Below are positions 45,575 to 57,032 of a stretch of DNA of 64,000 nt, in pieces (position 1 is the first letter of the stretch; the number at the start of each line of letters is the position of its first letter). The notes below the pieces were generated by a model, which saw only the letters and a list, made by a program, of their open reading frames with translations, did not search any database and was not told the origin of the DNA. Source of the stretch: Heterocephalus glaber (taxonomy: Eukaryota; Chordata; Mammalia; Rodentia; Bathyergidae); contig NW_004624733.1 in NCBI RefSeq assembly GCF_000247695.1, positions 3,621,649 to 3,685,648 of the forward strand. The letters are read 5' to 3'. Position numbers and translations under genes: made by a program.

Positions 45575-46789
45575 CAATAAAGAGAAAATGAATGTAATTT
45601 TACCTTGTCTCAGGATTATTTCTTTCTTTTATAAGGTTAACAGTCAGCACTATTGAACTAAAAAAATTATCAAGGATCACGAATAAGATGGCCATATGGT
45701 TGCAAAGAACATTTGGAAGCTTAAGTCATTGCTATTAAAATTTTATAAGACAATATATATATGGAAAATCTATCCGTGTGAAAAAGTATAGAAGTTAAAG
45801 CCTGGCTTTTTCCGATAAGAATACACTCAGAAGGGAACTAATTATTCAGACTCTTGTTGCATACTACCCTGGTCTGTATCCTAGGATGAAAACGTTGGGT
45901 CAGCCAGTTGAGGCTCATTTGTTCTATTTATTGAGCATCTACCACATTCCAGATCTTGTGCTAGAAGGAAAGAAACTAAGGGAGAGCAGATATATTTTTT
46001 AATTAAACTAGCAAAGGTTAAACTGCACAGCTACAATATTTTCAACTAGCAGCTACTGGTGTGCCTACAGTGAGTGCCATGTAAGCCTACCAGGACAATA
46101 TGTGAAACACAACTACCTAACATGCAATATCTGTGTGCATACATCATTGCTTTCTAAGTTATTGGTGAAAATCTAATCACAGTGTGGCTAGTGTATTATC
46201 TCTGTTTTGTTCTTGACAAGAATCATTCTCTTAAGAATTTGTCTTCAGTTGTTTCTTCAAGCATTCACCACTTTTTAGCAGGAGTATTGATGTTCATCTC
46301 AAAAAGTACTTAGCTTTTTCATGCCATTCAAAGTTGGTCTGATAGTTAAGTACTATACAGTTTCAGCAGTGTTATTTTTCTGCCCTGTTTGTCTTTTTAA
46401 TTCCCATAATTGGTATTAGTGCATACTAAGTCAAGCTGAAACTATGGGGAGAATTCAAGTGACCACTATCTTTGAGGAGAAACATACTTACAATTTTAAT
46501 AATCAAATTTTTCTAGCCCTTTCTGTAAACATTAGCTCATAGAACATTTGTCTATCTAATAAAAATGATCTTTTCTGTTCCTAGTATCTTCCTTACGTGA
46601 AGGTCTAGATTGAATGTGATTAATTGGATATAGTTTGTGTAAGGTGAAACTTGATGTAATACATCTATTAGTTGTATGTATATCTGCTTGTCAGCATCAA
46701 AACCATTGATTTGGAGATTTTTTTCAGGTCAAATTAAAATTATAAGAAGCAAATACAAGGAATAAAACTTTGATTTCTCTGGCTCCAGA
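45575..46789. other. unique sequence; possible L2/MIR scrap
   Basis: TATTTATTGAGCATCTACCA and CTTGTGCTAGAAGG near 45925-45970 look like an L2/MIR 3' scrap. Otherwise nothing is recognised. Confidence 0.4.
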
Positions 46790-48110
46790 TGGCATGGTAG
46801 GCACACGTACTAGTCTCCCTTCATCTAAAATCCAACTATTAATATAGTAATAGAGAAAATAACTTTAATGGGAATAAATCCATACCAGTAGAGATAACAT
46901 GGTATAGGAAAGTTATTAGTGGTTGGCAGGTTCCAACAAGTTTCTGGAAGGGATAAATCAAATGGGAGTATTTCAGCCAATAGAGCAGAAAAGAAGTTAT
47001 AGCCAAGAATACTGAGAGGGACACTCACAGGAGAAGGGAGACAGATGATCTCGACTTGCAGCATTCAGAGAAGCTCAGATTTGGGCTCAGATACAGGTGG
47101 TAGAAATGCTAAAAATTGTGATGAATTAAAAGTCTAACACAGAACATATGTCCTATGGATCTAGCTTTTCACTTGCCTCCTTCTACACTAGCTTATCAGC
47201 ATCCTTATAAGGAACCCCTGATAAAAAGGAAGGCTTTCCTCAAGATTACCTAATCATAGAAAGGATCCCAAAAGTAATATTTTCTTATTTTCACCTTTAG
47301 GAAGCTACAGATTGCTGAAAACCTCCTCTTCCTATTATCTTAAACAGTACATATGCCAAGCTCTGGCTATTTACTCATAGACCCACAGTTAATCTTTCTA
47401 CTCCCTCAGTTGTAAACCTAAAGCTTAAGAATAGATCTTAAGATATTTGAAGAAAACCAGCAATATGAAAAAGAACCAAAATAGACACAGATCTGATCTC
47501 AGAGGAAAAAGCAAAACTTCAAAGGATAAACAATGGAAGAAGAGCCTGTCAATATTCCTCAAGAGACTCAAGATGGCCTGGTAACTATAAAACACAAGCA
47601 AGAGTTAAGAGGAAAATGTACTAAGAAGGTTGTAAAGTTACTGTGGAAATTGAAATTATGATTATTCAGTAGAATGGCTAGTGAAAGTAAATATAATGAA
47701 CATATAATAAAAAGAAAACATATAAAAGTGATTTTTAGGAATAAAATAAGCAGAAGCAGAGAGACACCTTATATTCCTCATCAACACTCTTTAGTGTTAC
47801 AATAAAATGAAACAAATATCTTCAGATATTTTCAAGGGAAAATAAATTTGGTTGTATAATTCTGCACATAGCTAAATTAACAAGCGTGGGTGTACAATTA
47901 ATATTTCCAGATCTGTAAAGAGTCAGAAAGAATGCCTGTGTATCATTCCTAAAAGCAATCAATTAAGATATATTACAGAAAAACAGGCACAAAAGCCAAG
48001 AGAATCAGACATGGTGAACATACAGTTCAATGAAAATAAATTTGAAGATGATATCAATAAATAGGTGTATAATGTGATTAAGTACTAATTAAATCAGTGA
48101 GTTCTGTCAA
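46790..48110 (+). mobile_element. ancient L1 5' region / HAL1-type element
   Basis: GGCTCCAGATGGCATGGTAG resembles the AGATGGCGG-type start of old L1/HAL1 elements. The later AAACAAATATCTTCAGATAT, AGGGAAAATAAATTTGGTTG, TAATTCTGCACATAGCTAAA, TTAACAAGCGTGGGTGTACA and CAGATCTGTAAAGAGTCAG follow the well-known HAL1/L1M block around ATTCTGTACCCAGCTAAATT. No open frame survives. The left boundary is less certain than the 47700-48100 part. Confidence 0.6.
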
Positions 48111-48289
48111 AAAGAGGTCTTTCAGATATGTATAAAGAATTAGATAGTATTTTCAATAGGAAGAGCTAAAGAGGGTTGTAAATATTATTAGCTTTTGAAG
48201 AACAAGGCATGAGTCTTCTGTCAGTAAGGAAACATAAAGCTATATAGACACCATAGGGGAGACTGAAGGTGAGTGATCCGCCCTGGAAC

Positions 48290-48480
48290 TACCTGGTCCC
48301 TTCATGGCACTCTCAGTGTTGGCTGCATAATGAAACCCCTGGGCCATTATTGTAATCTTGATACTTAAGCTACACTCAGAATCAACTCTACCAAGATCTA
48401 TTTTTTGAGATCCACAAAGCTATATATATTTCAAAATCCCCAAGTGATCCAGTGTGTAGCCAAGGTGAAGGATTACTACT
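48290..48480. mobile_element. MER5-like hAT fossil
   Basis: TGGCTGCATAATGAAACCCC, TGGGCCATTATTG, then CCCCAAGTGATCCAGTGTGT and AGCCAAGGTGAAG resemble a Charlie/MER5-type nonautonomous element, with the two ends in the correct relation. Confidence 0.65.
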
Positions 48481-50225
48481 CTAAATACAAAGAAGCTCAG
48501 TTTTGACCTGACTTGAACAAGAATAAGAAAACATGATTATTTTAACTTGAATTATAGAAATCAAAGAGATTATGGCACTGAAAGTATAAATGTTACTATC
48601 CTCTGTGTGTAGTTAATACAGTTACAAAATTATAGAAGATAAAACTAATTTTGTTTTAAAGTTTTAGAATCAATTTTTGTATATATAATGATAGAAATTA
48701 TATTTTAGGCAGATTATCTCTCATCAATTTAAGAGGTTTACATACTTTTAAAATTTTCTGAGAATGCTTTTGTGAGATGGTGAATACTATGTTACTGTTT
48801 GCTTTGGACTAACATTAACTAGGAGTAACACTGTCTCCTCACTTTATTTTGGTCCTGGATCAACTTCCTCAGGAAAACCCCCACTACACCACATACCTAC
48901 ACCCTAATTACACATAAAATATGGGCCTTCATTATTCTTATTCCATTTAATTTTTCCTCTAACACGTATCAGTAGCTGACCTTGTTTGTGCACCTATTTT
49001 TGTCATTTAGTCCCTTTCTTTCTTAAAAATACACTCAATGAAAGTAAGAAAACTTGCATACTGCTTATATTGAGGAGCAATGATTCTGTTTGGTACACTA
49101 TACCAGCATATGAAATAAATCAACCAAGGAATTTAACTGCAAGGACTCTTTGTTCTTCATTACCAACCAGAATGTCTGTTGATCTGGGATACAAATGTGC
49201 ATGATAGAAGTAGAGTGAGATTTGTAGACTTTGGATATCTGGCCTAAAAAGAATTCTCATTTTCTCATGAAAGTTCTGCCATAGTTCCCACTGGTTAACT
49301 TTGCAATAATTTGGCACTACTTTGCAATATATTAACCTTGTTTCATTAGTGATGATGAAAATGCACAAAGATATGACCAATCTTTGCAAGATAGAGTATG
49401 AGTCTGTTTCAAGGGAGCACTTTACTTGATTTAGCTGATCTAACACTTCTTAAATCTTTACATAAGAAAATGTTCATTAATACCCCATAATTTTCCAAGT
49501 CCAGATAAGGTAGCAGGAAACATAAATCTTGTTGTGGATATGCCCAATCTTGCTGAACTTAACTGCTCATTTGAGCTTTGTTCAAATCTTTGCCTCTCAT
49601 TCAAGTTAAAATTGAGGTACAGAAAAAATGTAGATAAAATATTTGAATATAGATCAATCACTTTATGTGTAGATGAGTGATTTTCAAATTGTTATAAATA
49701 TAATACTAACGCAAATAGCACACACTCAAAGGATGAAAAAGCCAATTCAAGGAAGATATGAAGAATTCAGATTTATAAAGCCAACGGAAAAATAAATTTG
49801 AAATAAGATTGCTTACTTTGCAACAAAACACATTAACAGCCTACAGAAAAATAAAACTATAACCTTTCTAGGTTGTCTTCTCTATTAAACAGAATAATAA
49901 TCAAACCTGCTTTATTTCCTACAATTCAATCCCTAACTATAAATTTAGAAGACACATGAGTCCTAATCAACTATGAATAGTATATCAGAAAAGGAATAGT
50001 ATATCTTGTAAAGGAATCACATGACCCACAGTAAGTATTGTTAGAAAATGTTTTAATATAATTAACATTTTTGAAAATTATAAACACTTTTTGTCTATTT
50101 CCAAGTTTGCTTCATTTTTTTCCCTGAAAACACACCAATGTTTAAATGTTATGATGGAAAAATATACTTATATTAAAGGGAAGAAAAATGACTATAATAC
50201 ATAAATGTACTATAATATAGTACAG
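48481..50225. other. unique AT-rich sequence
   Basis: The 108-codon minus-strand frame (49446-49120) and 72-codon plus-strand frame (48986-49204) overlap and resemble nothing known. A short imperfect duplication of GAATAGTATATC lies near 49976-50005. Confidence 0.4.
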
Positions 50226-50642
50226 TATTCTGGGAAAGGGTTGTTAATGGCTTGTGTCCAGATGTCCCCCAAAGTCTCATGCGGTCATAGATGGGGCTTT
50301 TCAGAGGTGGCTGGAACTAGAGTGTGCAATGCTAGGATTGGTTCATGGTGCAATGCTCTAATCCAGGGCACTAGGATTAAGGGTGTGAATGCTACCTGCT
50401 CTAAGTAGCCTGGATAAGATATAAGGGATAGAAAGAGTTGTGGTCATCCCTTGTTGCTTTACTGCCTTCTGCCCAACAGAAACTGTTTCTCCTCTGTGAT
50501 GTTTGTCTGCTGTGCACCCTGTCTTGGAGTCAGCTAATTATGGACTGAAAGCTGTACAGACTGTGAGCTAAATAAACCTTTCCTGCTTTAACTTTGGGTG
50601 GTGGATATTTCGTCCCAGCAATGAGAAAAGTAACTAAGACAC
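50226..50642 (+). mobile_element. MaLR-type solo LTR, GCATCAC-repeat subfamily (forward)
   Basis: Forward copy of the family at 14250 and 24310: CAGATGTCCCCCAAAGTCTC, AGATGGGGCTTTTCAGAGGT, TGCTAGGATTGGTTCATGGT, CTAGGATTAAGGGTGTGAAT, TGTGAGCTAAATAAACCTTT, CAATGAGAAAAGTAACTAAG. The repeat motif is present in the other sense (GCTAGGAT, ACTAGGAT). AATAAA near 50572 sits where LTR polyadenylation signals lie. Confidence 0.82.
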
Positions 50643-51174
50643 AGATTAAACATTATCTAGCTTTAAAAGTAATGGGGATAATTTCTATGAAATTGTACTT
50701 GGCTCACTACCTCAGGGACACAAAGATAAGTAAAACAACATTTGAAAGTATTTTCAGCTTCTCAGAATTATATTCTTAAACATACAGAACTTTTCCTTTT
50801 TTTAAAAAAAGTCAGTTGTTTATGTTGCTTTATGTGCAATTGCCTGGTATTCAGTAATAGGTAATAAGCATAAAATTGCTAGCCCAATAGAACATGCTGT
50901 ACCCCAGGTAACAGATAAAATTAAGTGTCTTATATTTGGGAGAGTGCTTCCTTGAAGGTGACTTCATTTACTTCCCCATTACTGGATTCTATTTTGAGGG
51001 AATGTGTGTAGCCCAGAGTGAGTGCTGATGCTTCTATTTGGAAGTTCCCTTATTTGAATATTTGTGGCTTTGTAACACTTTCAGTGCTACATGTTTGAGT
51101 ATTTCATATATCCTGTCTGGTGCTGTCACTAATTGTTATAGAAATTGTATTTACTTTTAAATTTATTCATTTCA
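50643..51174. other. unique sequence
   Basis: Nothing recognised. Confidence 0.35.
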
Positions 51175-51445
51175 AGTTTTATTTTTTATTAGTACATGTT
51201 TGCAGCGAATAACGATTACAGTCATGTCTTTCCCAAAGCTCTGTATACATTTTATCTGTCTGCCACTGAGCATGGGGCCCAAGTAACTATTAACTCCCCT
51301 TCAAACAAGGAGTCTACTCACTCTCTTCTAATGTAAACAATGGGAAAAACTACTTTGCTGTTTTAATACCAAACTTAGGTTTCTCATATAAGGGAAATCA
51401 TACAGTATCTTTGTCTAACTTATTTCACAAAACATTGTGGTGTAT
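51175..51445 (-). mobile_element. LINE-1 3' fragment
   Basis: TTTTATTAGTACATGTTTGC (as at 10827 and 6289) starts it; ATAAGGGAAATCATACAGTA and CTTATTTCACAAAACATTGT are reversed L1 UTR text. The middle is divergent. Confidence 0.6.
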
Positions 51446-51479
51446 AAGAAACTAAACCATAATTAAATATAAGAATAAA

Positions 51480-51670
51480 ATTAAGAACAGATGGTAGGAA
51501 CAAAACATGCCCTTTGGAGATGTGGAAGAAGACTGGGGGAAGGAACAGGGAAGAGAATAGGAGAGGGATAAAGGGATGGAAAATGATTGAGTTATGGTAT
51601 ATGCACGCTCCAATTCTCCAAAGTGAATGTAACTACTTTTATTACAAACACACACTAATTTTTAAAAATA
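51480..51670 (+). mobile_element. L1-type 3' tail with purine tract
   Basis: GACTGGGGGAAGGAACAGGG and GGAGAGGGATAAAGGGATGG form a purine tract like that of L1 3'UTRs. Then TATGGTATATGCACGCTCCA and CACACACTAATTTTTAAAAA form the tail end. It lies tail-to-tail beside the antisense L1 on its left. Confidence 0.5.
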
Positions 51671-52133
51671 CCAAATTCAGGGAAATCATAGTAAAATGCT
51701 TATTGACCACTCTCACTTTATTTTTCTCTTGTGTTTCTCATCTTTCATCCAGTATTCCCAGCTTCCGATCATTCCTCTGTTCTTCAGGTCTTTGGTGAAC
51801 TACCTGGTAACTCCAGAGAGAGTAAATCTCCAGACTGGTTGCAATACAGTCTCCTCTTCAAACTAAATTGTTATTTAGATTTTGTTAACATTTTATTAGA
51901 GAAGATGTTAAATTCCATGAGTTTGGTGCAAGATTTGATGATTATTTTACAAGGAAATTGAAATATCCTTTGTCTTTCTTAGTGTTATAAAGTCAGATTA
52001 GTACCAATAATAGCAGTCCTGCTCAGATTAATTCTGGTAGAAATGTGAAATTAGAGAAGAATATGTGGGTGCTGGAGTTGCGATACCTAAGCCTGACTCA
52101 GAATGTTTTCCTTGACATTCCACATGACTTTTC
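51671..52133. other. unique sequence
   Basis: Nothing recognised; two overlapping plus-strand frames (51514-51798 and 51731-51961) have no known relatives. Confidence 0.35.
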
Positions 52134-52290
52134 AGTGTGGTCTCTGAACACACTATATCAGTATTATGTGATCATTTGTTAGAAGCATAGAATTTTGGGC
52201 TCTTCACCTGACTTCTAAATCAGAGATTCTGCAGTTAAAACCAAGTACTGTAGTTTAACAAGTTATCTAGGTGTTCTCCAGGATCAAATT
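52134..52290. mobile_element. MER5-type hAT fossil
   Basis: TCAGTGTGGTCTCTGAACAC, ATTTGTTAGAAGCATAGAAT, CTAAATCAGAGATTCTGCAG, TTTAACAAGTTATCTAGGTG follow MER5 (nonautonomous Charlie) from one end toward the other. Confidence 0.75.
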
Positions 52291-52311
52291 GATCCCTACT
52301 ATATTACCCTA

Positions 52312-52490
52312 CTAGTGTGAACCTGAATAAGTTAACTAATTCCTTAGAGCATTAGTTCTCCTTGGTAAAATGAGCTTAATAATATTTCTTCTCCTGAGGC
52401 GTAGTCCTAAGGATTGAATGAGAAGATCTATGTATGTAATCTGATCTGATGCTTGGTATAGTGTAAATGTGCAATGAATTATAGTTCTTC
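52312..52490 (+). mobile_element. MIR SINE
   Basis: GTGTGAACCTGAATAAGTTA, TCTCCTTGGTAAAATGAGCT, TAATAATATTTCTTCTCCTG, AAGGATTGAATGAGAAGATC, GATGCTTGGTATAGTGTAAA, GTGCAATGAATTATAG. The whole MIR core and 3' region can be followed. Confidence 0.85.
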
Positions 52491-53929
52491 TCATCTGCTA
52501 TTACACTCTCATGGTTTAGCCACTTATAATTGATTATAAAGAATGTAACCTGCTTTGCTACTGTTTCTAGTCTTAACCTCCTTGATCCTTATTTTTACAA
52601 GTGTAAGAAGAGATCTAGGACGAATTAATCATTTTTGAGTTCAGGTAATGGGAACACTACAAGTTGTCTATGCTATTAAAATTCTCTAAATTTTAGTTTC
52701 TCTTATAAATGATGGATTGATCTAGATCCTTACCTCTGAGAGATCTAAGATTCTGCTGTTTCACTAGCCCATTTACACCAAAAGCAAGCAGTGGAATCCC
52801 TGGAGAGATTCCTATGGATCAACTGTGTATTAGCAGTTCTGTTTCTTACTCATAATCAGTATCAACTGCCATGCCAAGATGCTCCATCTTCTCCTTATCT
52901 TTTTGCAAAAGGAACCAGGTGGTAGTCATAGATTAAAGTTTTTATGGAATGCTTATTGTTTCCCCTGTTTGAAGCATTCTCTCTGGGCACAAAACCCTCA
53001 AAATCCACAACGTCTAAAGCTACAAGAATGGGATGCACAAAGAATTCCACTGAATTACTTCCATTAATGGTAAGAGGCCCAGTCCTACTTCCAACCCTAA
53101 ACAGTACGCTAAACAGTAGTATTCTACCTATTGGAGATACAACACCATATCTTTAAGTTATATTTTGCCTCATGAAGTTAATTGTCTCATCTTTACCATA
53201 TGTTTTCTCTATTCTGGTGATTTTCCTATGCTTTTAAAATGCTGTTCCATTGTGCTTTTATTGTGGCACCTTTAGGTGATAGTATTTGATGGGATGAATC
53301 AAGTTGTTGCACCAGGTATCCTATAGATTAATCCTCTTTATTTAAGGTTACATGGTGTTATAGGTACCATGTTGAATTAATAGAAACTCAGTAAGAACTT
53401 GGATTATGTTGCTAGTTTAGGCAAGCCATATCCATTATATATCTCAACTTGAGAAATATGAATGGACTAACTTCCTGGGATAGGGGTTGTTCAGTGTATT
53501 GAACTTGCCAACAAGTGCCAAATTGAAACCTTCAAAGAATTCTGGAGTCTTAGCATTAGTCTTTATTGCTAGAAGGTTTGGCGTATAGTAACATTATTAT
53601 CTGGAATACCATGGTGAGTAGTACTTGCCATTGGGCCCATATATAGCCTCTATTCCTGCCACCCCAATCTTATAAGCTCATTATGCAAGCACTGGGGCTG
53701 TCGATTGCAGACTGACATCAACTGGTTGAGTCACATTTCATGGTGAGTGTTCTCTGATATTCATGGGACTCAGTAATCTCCACCCTAAAATGCACACTTG
53801 CACAGCTGAGTGAAAGAGAGAGGTCTTTGTCTATGAGAAATCTTTGTCTCCAGTACTCCAGTGTTTTCTTCCTGGGACTCTCGCCATCCACATAAACCAC
53901 TCCGCACTGCCTAGTATTCCTTGTATGTT
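52491..53929. other. sequence without recognised features
   Basis: Frames of 60-70 codons only. The right part (from about 53500) may belong to the MaLR interior that becomes recognisable at 53930, but I cannot show it. Confidence 0.35.
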
Positions 53930-54622
53930 AATATTGTAACCACTGCCCATTGCAGATTTTTTTTATCACTGCACTGAAGAAGCACCCATAGTGGGGCTGC
54001 ATTTTGTAGAAGTTCTCTGGGGGCTTGTACCGAAATGATGTGTGAATCTGTCTATCACATTGGGTGATAGGAACTGGGGCTTTCTAAGCCCCTTGGAATG
54101 CACAGCTTATGTCAAATCTCAGCTCACATCTCATCACAACTTGTACTGCTGTTGCTTGTGGACATATGAGATTCAATGTTTGCCTTATGTTTTGGTCTTG
54201 CTTTGATTTGATTTCTTTATATATTGCTATTCTACCTTTTGGAATGGTGATTTTTACCCTGTGCCATTGTATGTTGGAAGTATTTAACTTTCTTTTTGAT
54301 TTTTACAGGTGCTTAAAACTTGAGCTTGCCTTGAGTTTCAGAAGAGACTTTGAGATGGACTTTTCATCAATGCTGAAACTATTAAGACTTTGTCAATGCT
54401 TAGAGATGGACTAATTGTATTTTGCACAAAGAGATGCACATGGGTCTTCTGGGGCCCATGACAGAATATTTTGGATTAAATCAAGAATGTCCCTCCAAAG
54501 GACTGATGTACTCAAAGGTGGGGCTAATAGAAGGTGATTGGGTCATGGGGTCCATGGACACATCAATGGAATTATCAACTGGTAAGTTCAGCACATGAGT
54601 ATGCTTTTAGAAGGTGGGGCCT
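53930..54622 (+). mobile_element. MaLR interior and start of 3' LTR, truncated
   Basis: It parallels 44200-44850: GGCTGCATTTTGTAGAAG-type text, CTCACATCTCATCACAACTT, TTTTGGTCTTGCTTTGATTT, TGCCATTGTATGTTGGAAGT, CTTAGAGATGGACTAATTGT. The LTR start then comes at about 54470 (TTTTGGATTAAATCAAGAAT, GGTGATTGGGTCATGGGGTC). The LTR breaks off after about 150 bp, where antisense L1 begins. The 101-codon frame at 54109-54414 is a shadow. Confidence 0.8.
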
Positions 54623-55476
54623 GCATCTCTCGAATGACCAGTGAGGTTGAACATTTTTTCATATATTTATTTGTTGCTTTTACTTCTTTGTCTGAGAAAT
54701 GTCTGTTCATTTCAGATGCCCATTTTTGAATTGGGTATTTGAATTTGGGGGGTCTGATTTTTTTCAGTTCTTGATATGTTCTAGATAGTAGTCCTTTGTC
54801 TGAGGTACAGCTGCTAAAATTTTTTTCCCACATTGTACATTGTCTGTTAGCTCTGTTGGTGGTTTCTTTTGCAGTGCAGAAGCTTTTTAATAAGATGAGA
54901 TCCCAGTTGTTTATTCTTTGTGCTAGTGCAAATGAGGTTTTGTTCATAAAGTCTCTTCCTATGCCAATATCTTCAAGAGTTCTACCTAACTTATCTTCTG
55001 GCAAGTTTAGTGTTTTTGTATTAATATTTAGATCTTTAATCCACTTTGATCTTAGTTTAATGCTTGGTGATAGGTATGGGTCTAGTTTTAATCTTTGGCA
55101 GGTTGAAATCCAGTTTTTCCAACACCGTTTATTAAAGAGGCTGTCTTTCCTCCAGTGAGCATTGTTGGCTCCTTTGTCAAAGATGAGTTGGCTGTGTATG
55201 TCTGGAGTTGTTTCTGCGTCTTCTAATCTATTCCACTGATCCTCGGGTCTGTTTCTTTGCCAGTACCATGCTGTTTTTATCACAGTAGCTTTGTAGTATA
55301 GTTTCAAGTTGGGGATTGTGACACCCCCTGCCATGTCTCTGTTGCCCAGAATTGCTTTTGCTATTCTAGATCTCTTCTGGTTTCAAATGAATTTTTTGGA
55401 TGGTTTTCTCTAGTTCTGTGAAGTATATTGTTGGAATTTCAATCAGCATTGCATTGAATTGCAGTCTGGATGTTGG
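54623..55476 (-). mobile_element. L1 ORF2 C-terminal fragment with 248-codon open frame
   Basis: The minus strand from 55334 encodes [20 protein letters not shown], then [53 protein letters not shown] and [20 protein letters not shown], the standard order of the L1 ORF2 region beyond the reverse transcriptase up to the start of the Cys-rich C terminus. About 237 residues are open without a stop, so this copy is younger than the RT fragment at 21460. It starts (5') near 55476 and stops inside ORF2 at 54623, with no UTR or poly-A. Confidence 0.93.
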
Positions 55477-55861
55477 TCTAGTTTAAAATTTCCTCCACCA
55501 GATTAATTAGTTCACCACCCTTAATCTTAGTCTTCTGCAAATTCTCAGGACATGAGCAAAATGTAGACAAATATTCTACTAGAGCCTAGCATACATGGCT
55601 TTGTGTCCACTGCCAATGCAATCTTTGCTCCTAATTGAAATTTCCTAGGCCTAGTCTTTGCCATTTTCATTTCTAGTGGCCTTCTGATCTTCTGAGCTAT
55701 GTCCAGAATCTTCCATCTAGACCAGCTTCCATAATTTTAGAACTTCTTTAATAAGCATGTCCAAACTTTTCCAAACTCTTTCTGCAACCAGGTGGAAAGG
55801 CTTCTAAACCACATGGTCAGGTAGTCAAATCCAGACCATACTTCTCTGGTGCCAACTTCCA
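55477..55861 (-). mobile_element. MaLR interior, 5' part (antisense)
   Basis: Read on the minus strand from 55861: GGCACCAGAGAAGTATGGTC, ACCATGTGGTTTAGAAGCC, AGTTTGGAAAAGTTTGG, and so on. This matches the beginning of the interior at 43245-43370 (AGTACCAAAGAAGTGGGGTC, CCATGCGGTTCAGAAGG). It is cut on its left by the L1 piece. Confidence 0.75.
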
Positions 55862-56262
55862 TCTTAGTCACTTGTTCCTGGAACAAAACACCAGATATCA
55901 CAATTTAAAGAATGAGAGGTTTACTTTGGCTCACAGTTTCAGAAGTCTTAGGGCATATTTGGCAGCCTTAAACAGAGAAGTAGCATATTGGAAGGGCCAG
56001 GATAAAGGAAACTTGCTCGCATTATGGCAACCAGGAAGCAAGGAGAAAAGGAGCAAACTAGGGAGGAAGATATATCTCCCCTATGACCCACCTCTCTGGC
56101 CAAGCCCCACGTTCTACCAGCACACTCAATTGCTGAACTCATCAGTAGATGATTCCACAGATGAGACCAGGGGCCCCATGACCCAGTTGCCTTCCATAAG
56201 CCCCTCCTGTGAGCACATCAGGCCTTTGAGGGACTTTCTTGATCTAAACCATAACATCCTCT
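55862..56262 (-). mobile_element. MaLR 5' LTR (antisense)
   Basis: Plus-strand text AGTCACTTGTTCCTGGAACA, AAACACCAGATATCACAATT, TTTACTTTGGCTCACAGTTT, GCATTATGGCAACCAGGAAG, AGGGGCCCCATGACCCAGTT, ending TGATCTAAACCATAACATC. Contiguous with its interior at 55477-55861, so this was a second MaLR in reverse orientation. The 131-codon plus-strand frame (55872-56267) lies entirely inside it and is a shadow. Confidence 0.82.
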
Positions 56263-56714
56263 GGTGAGACTTTGATTTGGCCATTTTTGTCACCCTCTGC
56301 TTGCCTACCTTGCTCATTATTCTTATGGTGCCTTGGGATTTCTGGTATTTCCCCATGCCTACACATTTCTTATTCTGCTCCCCTATTAGTCACTGTCTAT
56401 TTTCTAGTCTGCAATGAAGGGCACTTAAGGAAGCAGAATTATAGGTTAGATTTTAAAAGAAATTGACCCTAATATGGAGAGTAATTCATGGGAAATTTAC
56501 TAGCGAGTGCTCTCTGGAACATCACCTGTAAGGAAATCAAATCTCTTTAAAATTATCCAAAATTGATGCATGCACATGAAATCTTTGTCCTGTCACCACA
56601 CCAAATCACTGGATATGGACAGACCCAAGGAGAGAACAGATTTGGGATAGTTAATTCTTGCTGAATAGATAATCTGAGCAACAAACTGCAGTGTCTACTT
56701 GCTTTGGGTTCTGA
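56263..56714. other. unique sequence
   Basis: Nothing recognised. Confidence 0.35.
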
Positions 56715-56855
56715 ATCTGGATAATAACAGCATCCAGTCAGCTTTTCAAAAATATATATTCTTAGACAACATCCCTGGAGAGTATATTCCAATAACAATT
56801 GGGAGAAGCCTACAGAAACTGTTTTTTTTAAGTCCCCACATGATTCAGTGTTTGT
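56715..56855. mobile_element. MER5-like hAT fossil
   Basis: ATAACAGCATCCAGTCAGCT, TTTCAAAAATATATATTCTT, AATAACAATTGGGAGAAGCC, AAGTCCCCACATGATTCAGT follow the Charlie/MER5 pattern (AGCTTTTTAAAAATAC ... TCCCCAGGTGATTC). Confidence 0.6.
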
Positions 56856-57032
56856 CCTGTTACTTACAGATGGCCTTTAACAAATGCAGTGATTTTATAT
56901 ATGTTTATACCCGAGATTATTTTCTCCTGGGGTATGCAAATGGCACTGGAAATTCAGAACTCTTGAGTCTCATAACTATTCCCTTTGGTTATAGTTTACC
57001 ATCTTGTCTGATGGCTAATTAAGGTACCCTGA

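Noticed and set aside
54588..55334. 248-codon open frame on the minus strand as a cellular gene
   Set aside because: Its residues follow L1 ORF2 in order almost throughout; only the last dozen codons are flanking sequence.
55872..56267. 131-codon plus-strand frame as a small gene
   Set aside because: It lies fully inside an antisense MaLR LTR and is a chance frame.
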